Part shown: positions 16,241-23,858 of the stretch, piece after piece
Position numbering within the stretch: position 1 is the first letter of the stretch
How the letters are laid out: every line of letters begins with the position of its first letter
Source of the DNA: Clostridia bacterium
Lineage (GTDB): Bacteria > Bacillota > Clostridia > Christensenellales > Aristaeellaceae
Length of the DNA stretch: 45,593 nt
Reading direction: 5' to 3'
Assembly: GCA_030529995.1 (NCBI GenBank)
Contig: JAUMVT010000010.1
Coordinates: 1 to 45,593 of the forward strand
Translations under genes and position numbers: made by a program
The notes under the pieces: model-generated
Told to the model about the DNA's origin: nothing
The model's input: only the letters and a program-made list of their open reading frames with translations
Databases searched by the model: none

Positions 16241-17263
16241 ATGGACTTTTTGAAAACATTGCTGGTCTACATGACCGCAACCTTAGCAGCCTCCATGCAG
16301 GGCGAACCGCTGCCTGAGGCAACGCCCACCCCGACGGCTACCCCTGTTGCCATTGTGACCCCTGCGCCGGATACGGCAGCCACTACGGAAGTGCCCACCA
16401 TCACGGTTGCCGGTGTGCCCGTGGTTGTTACGGCGACGCCTGTGCCTCAGCCCACCATCACCCCGAATACAAGCTATAAGAACCTTACCCAGGGCGATCG
16501 GGGAGACAGTGTGAAAAAGGTGCAGGAACGGCTGATTGAGCTGGGTTACCTGACCGGCAAAGCCGATGGCGCCTATGGCGGACAGACCCGCCGAGCCGTG
16601 CTTCGCTTCCAATACTACAACGGGCTGAATCAGGATGGTGTGGCAGGCCGCGCGACCCAAACCATTCTCTTTGAGAGCGAGGATGTGGTGCCTTATCCGG
16701 GCACTGCTACGCCCACGCCTGCACCTACGGAATCCCCGGATGAAGAACCGCCTGCGCTGGAAGAGGTTACCGCTGCGACTGCTGAAGTGGAAGCAACCGT
16801 TACGCCTACGCCGGATCCTTCTCCGACCGCTACGCCTTCCGCCGTCAGCAGCGTGACTGTTACCCCTGTGGAGAATGTTACCGTTACCCTGAACGGCAGC
16901 GGCCTGACGATTCTTTCCACAGAGGGAAATGTGACCACCAGTGTTACCCCCAAGGTCTACATGGCTGAAGGCGGCGATGTCTACATTTCCTTGGATGATT
17001 TGATGGCTGCCGTGCCTGCATGGACAAAGACAGCTGTCACGGAGGATAGCTTTAACATTGCGCTGAACAGCCATAGCGTAGTCATTGGAACGGCGGAAGC
17101 CGGATATCAGACTTGGCTGAACGATGTGTACACGCCTGCAGCTGCCGGAGATTTCGCCATGGACGGCGAAACCCTTCTGGTTCGTCTCTCCTTCCTGCAA
17201 AACTTCTGTGGACTGCAGGCTGATTATGACAGCGCCACCAAGACTTTAACCCTGACAGATTAA
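16241..17263 (+). CDS. Exported peptidoglycan-binding protein with copper-amine-oxidase-N-like domain
   Basis: 340 residues. A short hydrophobic N-terminus (LKTLLVYMTATLAAS) is a weak signal peptide. Then comes a Thr/Pro-rich linker, and a PG_binding_1 domain at ~82-145 (GDRGDSVKKVQERLIELGYL). A second Thr/Pro linker follows, and a C-terminal domain (~230-340) like the copper amine oxidase N-terminal repeat common in clostridial wall proteins. No catalytic domain is visible, so it probably anchors or organises something at the cell wall. ATG with an AAAGGAG site; its own terminator follows. Confidence 0.72.
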   Translation: MDFLKTLLVYMTATLAASMQGEPLPEATPTPTATPVAIVTPAPDTAATTEVPTITVAGVPVVVTATPVPQPTITPNTSYKNLTQGDRGDSVKKVQERLIELGYLTGKADGAYGGQTRRAVLRFQYYNGLNQDGVAGRATQTILFESEDVVPYPGTATPTPAPTESPDEEPPALEEVTAATAEVEATVTPTPDPSPTATPSAVSSVTVTPVENVTVTLNGSGLTILSTEGNVTTSVTPKVYMAEGGDVYISLDDLMAAVPAWTKTAVTEDSFNIALNSHSVVIGTAEAGYQTWLNDVYTPAAAGDFAMDGETLLVRLSFLQNFCGLQADYDSATKTLTLTD

Positions 17264-17269
17264 CAGAAA

Positions 17270-17318
17270 CCCAGCCTGACCGCTTGGCAATGAAATGCAC
17301 GGTCAGGCTGGGCTTTTT
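17270..17318 (+). terminator. Strong rho-independent terminator
   Basis: A perfect 13-bp GC-rich stem (CCCAGCCTGACCG at 17270-17282 and its complement at 17300-17312) is followed by CTTTTTC. It ends the wall-protein transcript. Confidence 0.88.
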
Positions 17319-17348
17319 CATGATTCGAAGGATTCTTGGATGTAAGCG

Positions 17349-18239
17349 TTACTTGCCGTATTTCACGGTGATCACATGGTATTGAGGCTGGTGGAACACA
17401 CGAATGGGCAGCCCCACTGTGCCGATACCGTTGGAAATCAGCAGGGGAATGCGATTCTCATTCAGCCAGCCGGAAATGTACCGCTCCTGAATATCGGTGG
17501 TCAGCCCCAGTACACTGCCCAGGTAAGGTGCCTGACCGCCGTGGGTGTGCCCGAAAAGACCAAGATCAAACCAAGCGGTTGAGCCGTCGGCACTGGTGGC
17601 CTTTAAGGCATCGGGAATGACGCTGGGTGTATGGCTCATGAAAATGACGTAGTCATCCTTGTTTACCTTGGCGGACAGGGTAGAAAGGCTTGGCGAGCCG
17701 GAGGAAGCATCATCAAGCCCGGCAATCCATACGGAGCTGCTGCCGATGCGAATCTGCGCCACATCATTGATCAGGGGCGTTACACCGGCGCTGACCATAG
17801 CGGCACGGAGTTCGCTCAGGTTGGAGCTGGCACCTGCCCGATCCGCATCGCCCACCACGGCGCACACGGCGTACCGGGCGTGGAACTTCGTACTGTTTTT
17901 GAAGAAATTGACGGCACTTTCTGCATCGGTGGCGTAATCACCGCCGAGGAGAATCAGGTCCGGGTTGATGGCGTTGATCTGGCTGATCAACTCATTGGCA
18001 CGGCTCTGACTGAAAAAGTTTCCCATGTGGATGTCTGTTACATAAACAATCTGCAGCGTGCCAATGTCGCTGCTCAGGTCAGAGGACGTAAGGGTTTGCC
18101 GATCCACCTGAATATTGAAGGGCTCAAAGAAGGGATAGCCGATCAGCACCAGCAGGATGAGGAAAGTAATCAGCCGTGAAAGAAAATGGGTGCGGCGATA
18201 CTGCTTCTCGTTGGCTCGATGTCTGGGATGATAACCCAT
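17349..18239 (-). CDS. Membrane-anchored metallophosphoesterase with altered GNHD motif
   Basis: 296 residues. One N-terminal membrane segment (~20-40, LITFLILLVLIGYPFF) is followed by a calcineurin-like domain. Visible motifs are DIHMG (~73), GGDYATD (~104), SHTP (~208) and GHTHGGQ (~240). The usual GNH[D/E] motif is replaced by VVGDADRAG near 138-146, losing the Asn and His that normally bind metal and aid catalysis. The longer open frame up to 18860 runs through the neighbouring gene and is rejected; AAGGAGGG precedes the ATG at 18239. Relatives act on phospholipids such as UDP-diacylglucosamine or on unknown esters; the substrate is unknown here. Confidence 0.85.
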   Translation of the reverse strand: MGYHPRHRANEKQYRRTHFLSRLITFLILLVLIGYPFFEPFNIQVDRQTLTSSDLSSDIGTLQIVYVTDIHMGNFFSQSRANELISQINAINPDLILLGGDYATDAESAVNFFKNSTKFHARYAVCAVVGDADRAGASSNLSELRAAMVSAGVTPLINDVAQIRIGSSSVWIAGLDDASSGSPSLSTLSAKVNKDDYVIFMSHTPSVIPDALKATSADGSTAWFDLGLFGHTHGGQAPYLGSVLGLTTDIQERYISGWLNENRIPLLISNGIGTVGLPIRVFHQPQYHVITVKYGK

Positions 18240-18264
18240 GGCGAAACCCTCCTTGCGCACGTGA

Positions 18265-18293
18265 TTGACAGCTGCATGAAAACATTGTACACT
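18265..18293 (+). promoter_or_regulatory. Promoter of flavin reductase operon
   Basis: TTGACA (18265-18270) and TACACT (18288-18293) are separated by 17 bp. Its -10 overlaps the -10 of the divergent minus-strand promoter. Confidence 0.7.
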
Positions 18294-18312
18294 AAAGCCG
18301 TCGTTTCGTAAA
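18284..18312 (-). promoter_or_regulatory. Promoter of metallophosphoesterase gene
   Basis: On the minus strand TTTACG (18307-18312) and TACAAT (18284-18289) are separated by 17 bp. It shares 18288-18289 with the plus-strand -10. Confidence 0.6.
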
Positions 18313-18347
18313 GGAATTGATCTGTGAAAGAAGAAGGAGATCGACCT

Positions 18348-18971
18348 ATGAATCAATTTCGTTCTCTGCAGCCTTGTACCTTCCTGAACCCTGTGCCTGC
18401 GGTGCTTGTATCCTGCTGCGGCAAGGAGGAAGGCGCAAAGCCTAATATGCTGACCATCGCATGGGCAGGAACGGTGAACTCGGATCCGCCCATGGTTTCC
18501 ATCAGCGTCCAGAAGAAGCGTTACTCTCATGATATGATCAAGGAAAGCGGCGAATTTGTCGTGAACCTGGTGGATGAGGAACGCTGCAAGGCAATGGACT
18601 ATTGCGGCGTCCGTTCCGGCAGGGACGGGGATAAGTTTGCTGCCACCGGGCTGCATGCCATGCCTGCTGAAGGCATGACTTATGCGCCTGCCGTTGCGGA
18701 ATGCCCGGCTTATCTGGCGTGCAAGGTGCGGCAGGTGCTGGAGCTTGGCAGCCATGATATGTTCATCGGCGAGGTTGTGAGCGTGCAGGTGCGTGAAGAC
18801 CTTTTCGATGCAGATGGCTCTCTCCATCTGGAACGTTCCGGTCTTGTGTGCTACACCCATGGCGTTTATCAGAAGGCGGCGGATGTGCTGGGCTTCTTCG
18901 GCTACTCCGTTGCAAGGCCTGAAGTGCTGGCCAAGCGCATGCAGACATACCGGAAGGAGGGCGAGCAGTGA
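18348..18971 (+). CDS. Flavin reductase-like FMN-binding protein
   Basis: 207 residues of the flavin reductase-like (FMN-binding split barrel) family. Typical parts are TIAWAGTVNSDPPMVSISV near 38-56, ESGEFVVNLV near 70 and HGVY near the C-terminus. Such proteins bind FMN and reduce it or use it in electron transfer; the partner is not known. The ATG at 18348 with AAGGAGA is preferred to an in-frame GTG at 18324. The stop overlaps the ATG of the next gene (TGATG), so the two are coupled. Confidence 0.87.
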   Translation: MNQFRSLQPCTFLNPVPAVLVSCCGKEEGAKPNMLTIAWAGTVNSDPPMVSISVQKKRYSHDMIKESGEFVVNLVDEERCKAMDYCGVRSGRDGDKFAATGLHAMPAEGMTYAPAVAECPAYLACKVRQVLELGSHDMFIGEVVSVQVREDLFDADGSLHLERSGLVCYTHGVYQKAADVLGFFGYSVARPEVLAKRMQTYRKEGEQ

Positions 18972-19630
18972 TGCTGACCATTCAAGATCTGTACGATTTG
19001 GATCACACCTTGGCGAAGGACTATCTGTCCCGCTTTACCTATCCTTGGGAAGCACTGGCCGGCATCAAGCAGCTGATTGCGGAAATCGGAAGCCACTTGG
19101 ATCCCCAGGATTATACGGAAGTGGCACCACAGGTGTGGGTGCACCGTACCGCCGTTGTTGCCCACACGGCCTATTTGGGTGCTCCTTGCATCATCGGCGC
19201 AGGAACCGAAGTGCGGCACTGCGCATTCATTCGTGGTGCGGCACTGGTGGGGGAAAACTGCGTGGTGGGCAATTCCGTCGAACTGAAAAACGTGATTCTC
19301 TTTGATTCCGTGCAGACGCCTCACTATAACTATGTTGGCGACAGCATCCTTGGCTACAAGAGCCATATGGGCGCCGGCTCCATTACATCCAATGTGAAGA
19401 GTGACAAAACGCCGGTAGTTGTCCATGGTCAGGGAGAAGATGTCGCCACCGGTCTCAAGAAAATGGGCGCCATGCTGGGGGACTATGTGGAAGTAGGCTG
19501 CAACAGCGTGCTGAACCCCGGCACCGTGATCGGCCGCAACAGCAACATTTATCCGCTGAGCTGCGTGCGGGGCGTTGTCCCGGCTAACGCTATTTGGAAA
19601 ACCGGCGGGGTTGTGGTGGAAAAGAAGTGA
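18971..19630 (+). CDS. Left-handed beta-helix (hexapeptide repeat) transferase-like protein
   Basis: 219 residues. After ~50 residues of helix, hexapeptide repeats typical of a left-handed beta-helix run from ~58 to ~205 (for example VVAHTAYLGAPCIIGAGTEV). They resemble the C-terminal acetyltransferase half of GlmU, without the uridylyltransferase half. Relatives are annotated UDP-N-acetylglucosamine pyrophosphorylase-related or generic nucleotidyl/acyltransferases. Substrate unknown. It is coupled to the flavin reductase-like gene. Confidence 0.82.
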   Translation: MLTIQDLYDLDHTLAKDYLSRFTYPWEALAGIKQLIAEIGSHLDPQDYTEVAPQVWVHRTAVVAHTAYLGAPCIIGAGTEVRHCAFIRGAALVGENCVVGNSVELKNVILFDSVQTPHYNYVGDSILGYKSHMGAGSITSNVKSDKTPVVVHGQGEDVATGLKKMGAMLGDYVEVGCNSVLNPGTVIGRNSNIYPLSCVRGVVPANAIWKTGGVVVEKK

Positions 19631-19706
19631 ATTTTCCCGTGCGGATTGGCAGTGGGTATCAACACTGCCTTACCTGCTGCATATCGTGCCATACTCCTAA
19701 ATAAGC

Positions 19707-19764
19707 AAAATGCTCCATGCGTGCAGGAAATCAAAGTACCTTGCACGTATGGGGCATTTGTTTG
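19707..19764. terminator. Long bidirectional hairpin
   Basis: An 18-bp stem (AAATGCTCCATGCGTGCA against the 3' arm ending at 19759, with two G-U pairs) lies between the converging hexapeptide and DUF1292 genes. A/T-rich flanks on both sides support bidirectional termination. Confidence 0.7.
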
Positions 19765-19792
19765 CTTCCATCCAAGTTTGAAAGGGTTCACA

Positions 19793-20089
19793 TCATTCCG
19801 CCGGTACGAAATCCTCTTCCGCATAGCTGTTGCCTTCATCATCCACAATGTAGGTGTCCAGCACGCGCTGCAGCATATGAGCGTCTTCCTCCGGCAGGAA
19901 GGACTCGTTGCCCTCCGCATCCGCTTCCACTCGGAAGATCAGGATGCCGTCGTCTTCATCCTCGTCCTCATTCATGGCAGCCAGCAGCACATAACGGGTA
20001 TCATCAAGGGTAAGATCCTCAAGAATCTCAAAGGGCACATCGTTGCCCTCGTCATCAGTGAGAACCAAAACATTTTCATCAGCGTCCAT
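19793..20089 (-). CDS. DUF1292 family protein
   Basis: 98 residues, extremely acidic (long Asp/Glu stretches such as NEDEDEDDG). It has the DUF1292 pattern: an N-terminal LTDDEGNDVPFEIL and a central ARYVLL-like segment (here TRYVLLAAM). The family is small, cytoplasmic, common in Bacillota and of unknown function. AAGGAGG site and ATG are clear, and the gene appears monocistronic. Confidence 0.9.
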   Translation of the reverse strand: MDADENVLVLTDDEGNDVPFEILEDLTLDDTRYVLLAAMNEDEDEDDGILIFRVEADAEGNESFLPEEDAHMLQRVLDTYIVDDEGNSYAEEDFVPAE

Positions 20090-20121
20090 GGGTGTTCCTC
20101 CTTAACCGGTACTCCACTGCT

Positions 20122-20150
20122 ATTGTAGCGAAGGGACAACGACGTTGCAA
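20122..20150 (-). promoter_or_regulatory. Promoter of DUF1292 gene
   Basis: On the minus strand TTGCAA (20145-20150) and TACAAT (20122-20127) are separated by 17 bp. Confidence 0.65.
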
Positions 20151-20185
20151 TAGCTCGGCGAAAAAAATATGAATTTGTCTGACAA

Positions 20186-20208
20186 GATACCTTGACAGAC
20201 GAGGTATC
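20186..20208. promoter_or_regulatory. Candidate PadR operator
   Basis: GATACCT (20186-20192) and AGGTATC (20202-20208) form a perfect inverted repeat with a 9-bp spacer that covers the -35 element of the padR operon. A second small palindrome (TTGTC-T-GACAA, 20175-20185) lies just upstream. PadR proteins usually repress their own operons through such sites. Confidence 0.6.
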
Positions 20209-20220
20209 AAGGAGTATTAT
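20192..20220 (+). promoter_or_regulatory. Promoter of the padR operon
   Basis: A perfect TTGACA (20192-20197) and TATTAT (20215-20220) are separated by 17 bp; the -35 overlaps the inverted repeat at 20186-20208. Confidence 0.8.
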
Positions 20221-20285
20221 GTATCTCGTGGCGAGGAGCTATGGGCGGCATCTCTTCGAAGGATGCCCTGAAGGAGGAATTCGTG

Positions 20286-20411
20286 ATGATTGAATATATG
20301 GGCTTGCTTTCTCATGATGACTGGCGGGATTGGCGGCTGGATGAACTGCGCCGGCACGAAACAGATACTCGTGTGCCTAAGAAGCGGAAAGAAGAAAGAA
20401 AGGGGCGGTAA
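20286..20411 (+). CDS. Small charged protein upstream of padR
   Basis: 41 residues if the ATG at 20286 is used, with AAGGAGG 8 nt upstream; an in-frame ATG at 20241 would give 56 residues but has a poorly spaced site. It has an Asp/Trp/Arg-rich centre and a very basic Lys/Arg tail. It ends only 3 nt before the padR ATG, so it is translated in the same operon if real. No family recognised. It could be a small regulatory partner or a leader peptide. Confidence 0.5.
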   Translation: MIEYMGLLSHDDWRDWRLDELRRHETDTRVPKKRKEERKGR

Positions 20412-20414
20412 ACC

Positions 20415-20750
20415 ATGACCCTTTCGGCTGATATCCTTCGGGGATATACGGATACCATCATCCTTCGGCAGTTGTCCGAAGGCGATAGCTACGGCTATCA
20501 AATTAACAAAAAGGTTTCCGAGGTAAGCGGCGGATCCTTTGAGATGAAGGAAGCAACACTGTACACGGCCTTCCGCCGACTGGAGGGCGCAGGCCTGATC
20601 CGCTCCTACTGGGGGGACGAGAACACAGGCGCACGGCGCAGATATTATGCCATTACGGAAGAAGGCCGGCAGCGTCTGGCACAGGATCGAGAAACCTGGC
20701 AGGAAACAAGAAAGCTGATTGATACTTTGCTGATGGAGGCAGAACCATGA
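20415..20750 (+). CDS. PadR-family transcriptional regulator
   Basis: 111 residues, the normal size of a short PadR protein. The winged helix runs from LRGYTDTIILRQLSEGDSYGYQI (~8-30) to the wing EATLYTAFRRLEGAGLI. RRYYAITEEGRQRL follows, then a C-terminal dimerisation helix. It probably represses its own operon through the repeat over the promoter -35. It overlaps the next gene by 4 bp (ATGA). PadR genes often pair with HAAS-domain membrane or sensor proteins, and the next gene starts with such a region. Confidence 0.92.
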   Translation: MTLSADILRGYTDTIILRQLSEGDSYGYQINKKVSEVSGGSFEMKEATLYTAFRRLEGAGLIRSYWGDENTGARRRYYAITEEGRQRLAQDRETWQETRKLIDTLLMEAEP

Positions 20751-21865
20751 ACGAACGAGTAAGCAGCATTGTAGATGCACTGTTTCATGACGTGATCCGG
20801 ACGGATGAAGTCAAGGCAATGCATGATGAACTGATGGATAATTGCCAGACCCGCTATGCAGACCTTCTTCGGGAAGGCGTGAGCGAAGAAGATGCCATTG
20901 CGGCCGTACTGGAAAGCCTGAAGGGCATGGAAGAAGTCATTGGCAAGTATCCGAAGAAGGAAAACAAAACGACAGAAGAGGCACAAGAAACTCAAGAGGC
21001 GCAGGAAGAAACCTATCATGACCGTGCCTTTGATACGCAGGAAATCGACACCATCAAGGTTATCATGAGTGCCGCCGATGTGATCCTGGCGCCTTCCGCA
21101 GATGAAAAGGTGCACGTGATCTGGGATGGTGAAATGGATCCGCTGATTGACTTAATGGGCGGAACGCTGAACATCTCCCAGCAGGAAAAGCAAAATCGAA
21201 GGAAGCAAAGCGATGAGGATTTTGTTTTCAGCGGTAAGAACATCTGGAACATGATTCGGCAGTCCTTGAGCGGCCATATCCATTACGTGGAACAAGTGAC
21301 GGTGACTGTGCCCGAACACATTCAGCCGAAAGTGACGGTGCTCACTTCCGCTGGAGATTTGAAGGCACATGATGTTCGCTTGACATCCTTCCGTTACAAC
21401 AGCAGCTCCGGGGATCTGGATGCAGATCGCTTGTCCTGTGACGAGACGGCAACCATCAACACCGCTTCCGGGGATGTGAAGGCACGGCATCTGTTGGTGA
21501 AAGAGTCTATGAAGGTGGATGCTGTCAGCGGGGATGTGCGCATTGACGGCACCTGCCCTGAGCTTGCCTTGACCATCGTTTCAGGCGACGGGGATGTGGA
21601 CGGACACTTCCGGAGAGTACAAACGAAGTGCATTAACGGAGACATGACGATGTCCTTCGGCACGGAGATTCAGCAGATCACAGCCAAGAACACCAATGGG
21701 GACATTACGGTGTACTTGCCTAAGGAGATTGAAAAAATCAATCTTGGACAGCAGTCCTCCCTGCGGAATATCAACTGCAATGGTTTCTGCTTCAGCGATG
21801 AAGGACCTGTGGTGGAACTGAAGGCGTTGACGGGGGATATTAACATCAGAAGGATCAACGGTTGA
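20747..21865 (+). CDS. HAAS-like/DUF4097 protein without membrane segment
   Basis: 372 residues. The first ~70 residues form a helical region with the DALFHDVIRTDEVKAMHDEL...EGVSEEDAI pattern seen in proteins that follow PadR genes (HAAS/DUF1700-like). After an acidic Gln/Glu linker, residues ~95-372 are a DUF4097 putative-adhesin beta-helix with repeated SGDL, SGDV, SGDG, NGDM, NGDI and TGDI turns. Most relatives have membrane helices between these parts; none is visible here, so this one should be cytoplasmic. It is coupled to padR by a 4-bp overlap. Function unknown; it may respond to envelope stress through PadR. Confidence 0.8.
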   Translation: MNERVSSIVDALFHDVIRTDEVKAMHDELMDNCQTRYADLLREGVSEEDAIAAVLESLKGMEEVIGKYPKKENKTTEEAQETQEAQEETYHDRAFDTQEIDTIKVIMSAADVILAPSADEKVHVIWDGEMDPLIDLMGGTLNISQQEKQNRRKQSDEDFVFSGKNIWNMIRQSLSGHIHYVEQVTVTVPEHIQPKVTVLTSAGDLKAHDVRLTSFRYNSSSGDLDADRLSCDETATINTASGDVKARHLLVKESMKVDAVSGDVRIDGTCPELALTIVSGDGDVDGHFRRVQTKCINGDMTMSFGTEIQQITAKNTNGDITVYLPKEIEKINLGQQSSLRNINCNGFCFSDEGPVVELKALTGDINIRRING

Positions 21866-21891
21866 CACCAAGAAGAAGCAACGCTTATAAT
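21862..21891 (+). promoter_or_regulatory. exoA promoter overlapping the end of the DUF4097 gene
   Basis: A perfect TTGACA (21862-21867) overlaps the TGA stop of the previous gene, and a perfect TATAAT lies at 21886-21891 with 18-bp spacing. The terminator hairpin of the upstream operon begins only a few bp after this -10. Confidence 0.8.
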
Positions 21892-21894
21892 GAG

Positions 21895-21923
21895 TCCGGC
21901 AGCACAACGCTGCCGGATTTTTT
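21895..21923 (+). terminator. Terminator of the padR operon, overlapping exoA start point
   Basis: A perfect 9-bp stem (TCCGGCAGC at 21895-21903 and GCTGCCGGA at 21909-21917) is followed by a T run. Transcripts starting at the exoA promoter (about 21898) would lack part of the 5' arm, so the hairpin may stop only upstream transcription. Confidence 0.8.
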
Positions 21924-21943
21924 CACCGTAAAGGAAGAAGACA

Positions 21944-22696
21944 ATGAAGCTGATTTCCTGGAATGTGAACGGCATTCGCTCGGCCATGAGCAAGGGCTTT
22001 ATGGAAAGTTTCCGCACGCTGGATGCAGATGTGTTCTGCCTGCAGGAAACGAAGGTGCAGCCGGGGCAGGTGGAACTGGATCTTCCGGGCTATCACCAGT
22101 ATTGGCACTATGCGGAAAAGAAAGGTTATTCCGGCACGGCCATCTTCACTAAGCAGGAGCCTTTGCAGGTAACCTATGGCATGGGTGTGGAGGAGCACGA
22201 CCATGAAGGCCGGATTATTACGCTGGACATGGGAGACTTCTACCTGCTGACGGTGTACACGCCCAACAGCAAGCGGGAACTGACCAGACTCAGCTACCGC
22301 ATGCGCTGGGAGGATGATTTCCTCCATTACCTGAAAACCCTTGAGCAAACCAAGCCTGTGATCCTGTGCGGCGACCTGAATGTGGCTCATCAGCCCATCG
22401 ACTTGAAGAATCCGGCCACCAATCAGAACAACGCCGGCTTCACCCTGAGTGAACGGGGCAAAATGACCGCTCTGCTGGAAAACGGATTCATTGATACCTT
22501 CCGCTATTTTCACCCGGAGGAAACGGGGGCGTACAGCTGGTGGTCCTATATGTTCCATGCCCGGGATAACAATGCGGGATGGCGCATTGACTACTTCCTT
22601 GTTTCGGAGGCACTGAAACCCCGCCTACAGAGCGCCTGCATTCATCCTGAAATCTTCGGCTCGGATCATTGCCCGGTAGAGCTTGTGATTGCATAA
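21944..22696 (+). CDS. Exodeoxyribonuclease III (AP endonuclease)
   Basis: 250 residues of the ExoIII/EEP family (xth/exoA type). It has the starting MKLISWNVNGIRSAM, the catalytic QETKVQPGQ near 35, GDLNVAHQPIDLKNP near 143-157 and the final GSDHCPVEL. It cuts DNA at abasic sites and removes nucleotides from 3' ends in base excision repair. AAGGAAG site and ATG are clear, and the gene has its own promoter. Confidence 0.96.
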   Translation: MKLISWNVNGIRSAMSKGFMESFRTLDADVFCLQETKVQPGQVELDLPGYHQYWHYAEKKGYSGTAIFTKQEPLQVTYGMGVEEHDHEGRIITLDMGDFYLLTVYTPNSKRELTRLSYRMRWEDDFLHYLKTLEQTKPVILCGDLNVAHQPIDLKNPATNQNNAGFTLSERGKMTALLENGFIDTFRYFHPEETGAYSWWSYMFHARDNNAGWRIDYFLVSEALKPRLQSACIHPEIFGSDHCPVELVIA

Positions 22697-22711
22697 AGCC
22701 CAAAAGCAAGA

Positions 22712-22738
22712 GCGCAGTCTCCATCATGGAGGCTGCGC
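22712..22738. terminator. Hairpin between exoA and kdgK
   Basis: A 12-bp stem (GCGCAGTCTCCA against TGGAGGCTGCGC, one G-U) has a 3-nt loop, between converging genes. The T tract is poor on both sides, so it is a weaker terminator call. Confidence 0.55.
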
Positions 22739-22778
22739 CTTGTGATATGTGAAGGAAAATCGCTGAATGTCGGGGGAA

Positions 22779-23813
22779 TTAGCGCTGTACGCGGCCGGTG
22801 CCGGAACCCTTCATCAGGCTCTCAACCTCAGCAACGGACACACGGTTGAAGTCGCCGTTGATGGTGTGCTTCAGGCAAGAAGCAGCCACAGCGAACTCCA
22901 GAGCGGTCTTCTCGTCAGCATAGGTGTTCAGGCCGTAGATCAGGCCGCCGCCGAAGCTGTCGCCGCCGCCAACACGGTCCACGATGTCGGTGATGGCATA
23001 CTTGCGGGAGAGGAAGAAGTCCTTGCCGTTGTACAGGCAGGCGCTCCAGTCGTTGTGGTTAGCGCTCTTGCTTTCACGCAGGGTGATGGCAACACGCTTG
23101 ATGTTCGGATACTTTTCCATGGCCAGGGCGGCGATCTTCTTGTAGTTGTCTACATTGATCTGACCCTCTTCCACGGCGGCAGAGGACTCAACGCTCAGGC
23201 ACAGGGACTTCTGGAAGTCTTCCTCGTTGGCGATGACGGTGTCAACATACTTGACCAGCTCGGTCATCACTTCATCGGCACGCTTGCCGTACTTCCACAG
23301 GTTCTTGCGGTAGTTCAGGTCGCAGGACACGTGCAGACCCATTTCCTTGGCAGCCTTCACGGCTTCCAGGGACAGCTCTGCAGCACCTTCGCTGATGGCG
23401 GGGGTGATGCCGGTCAGGTGGAACCAGGTAGCACCTTCAAAGGCCTTCTTCCAGTCGATGTCGCCCACCTTGGCATTGCAGATGGCACTGCCGGCACGGT
23501 CATAGATCACCTTGGAGGGGCGCTGCACGGCACCGGTCTCCAGGTAGTAGATGCCCATACGGCCGTCGGTACGAACGATATTGCTTACGTCCACGCCGAA
23601 GCCACGCAGCTCACGGATGCAGGCCTCACCAATGTCGTTCTTGGGCAGCACGGAAACGAAAGCAGTGTCCATGCCATAGTTGGCCAGAGAAACGGACACG
23701 TTAGCTTCGCCGCCGCCGAAGGTGGCTTCGAGGCTGGGGGACTGGAAAAAACGCTCATATCCCGGGGACTTCAGACGGAGCATGATTTCACCGAAAGTAA
23801 CAACCTTAGCCAT
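22779..23813 (-). CDS. kdgK: 2-keto-3-deoxygluconate kinase (PfkB family)
   Basis: 344 residues of the ribokinase/PfkB family. FGGGEANVSVSLANYG lies near 33-48, and the catalytic anion-hole motif DRVGGGDSFGGGLIYGL, with its general-base Asp, near 277-293. It phosphorylates KDG from both uronate branches to KDPG. Start ATG with AGGAGG. The gene lies 45 nt after eda in the iclR-eda-kdgK operon. Generic sugar kinase activity cannot be excluded, but the context is strong. Confidence 0.93.
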   Translation of the reverse strand: MAKVVTFGEIMLRLKSPGYERFFQSPSLEATFGGGEANVSVSLANYGMDTAFVSVLPKNDIGEACIRELRGFGVDVSNIVRTDGRMGIYYLETGAVQRPSKVIYDRAGSAICNAKVGDIDWKKAFEGATWFHLTGITPAISEGAAELSLEAVKAAKEMGLHVSCDLNYRKNLWKYGKRADEVMTELVKYVDTVIANEEDFQKSLCLSVESSAAVEEGQINVDNYKKIAALAMEKYPNIKRVAITLRESKSANHNDWSACLYNGKDFFLSRKYAITDIVDRVGGGDSFGGGLIYGLNTYADEKTALEFAVAASCLKHTINGDFNRVSVAEVESLMKGSGTGRVQR

Positions 23814-23858
23814 GGGAAAAACCTCCTTACAGATCCTATCGAAAAATGAGGGGATATC

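Noticed and set aside
18240-18860. Upstream extension of the metallophosphoesterase frame
   Set aside because: It runs antisense through the flavin reductase gene; the ATG at 18239 has a strong AAGGAGGG site and the protein then begins with a proper membrane segment.
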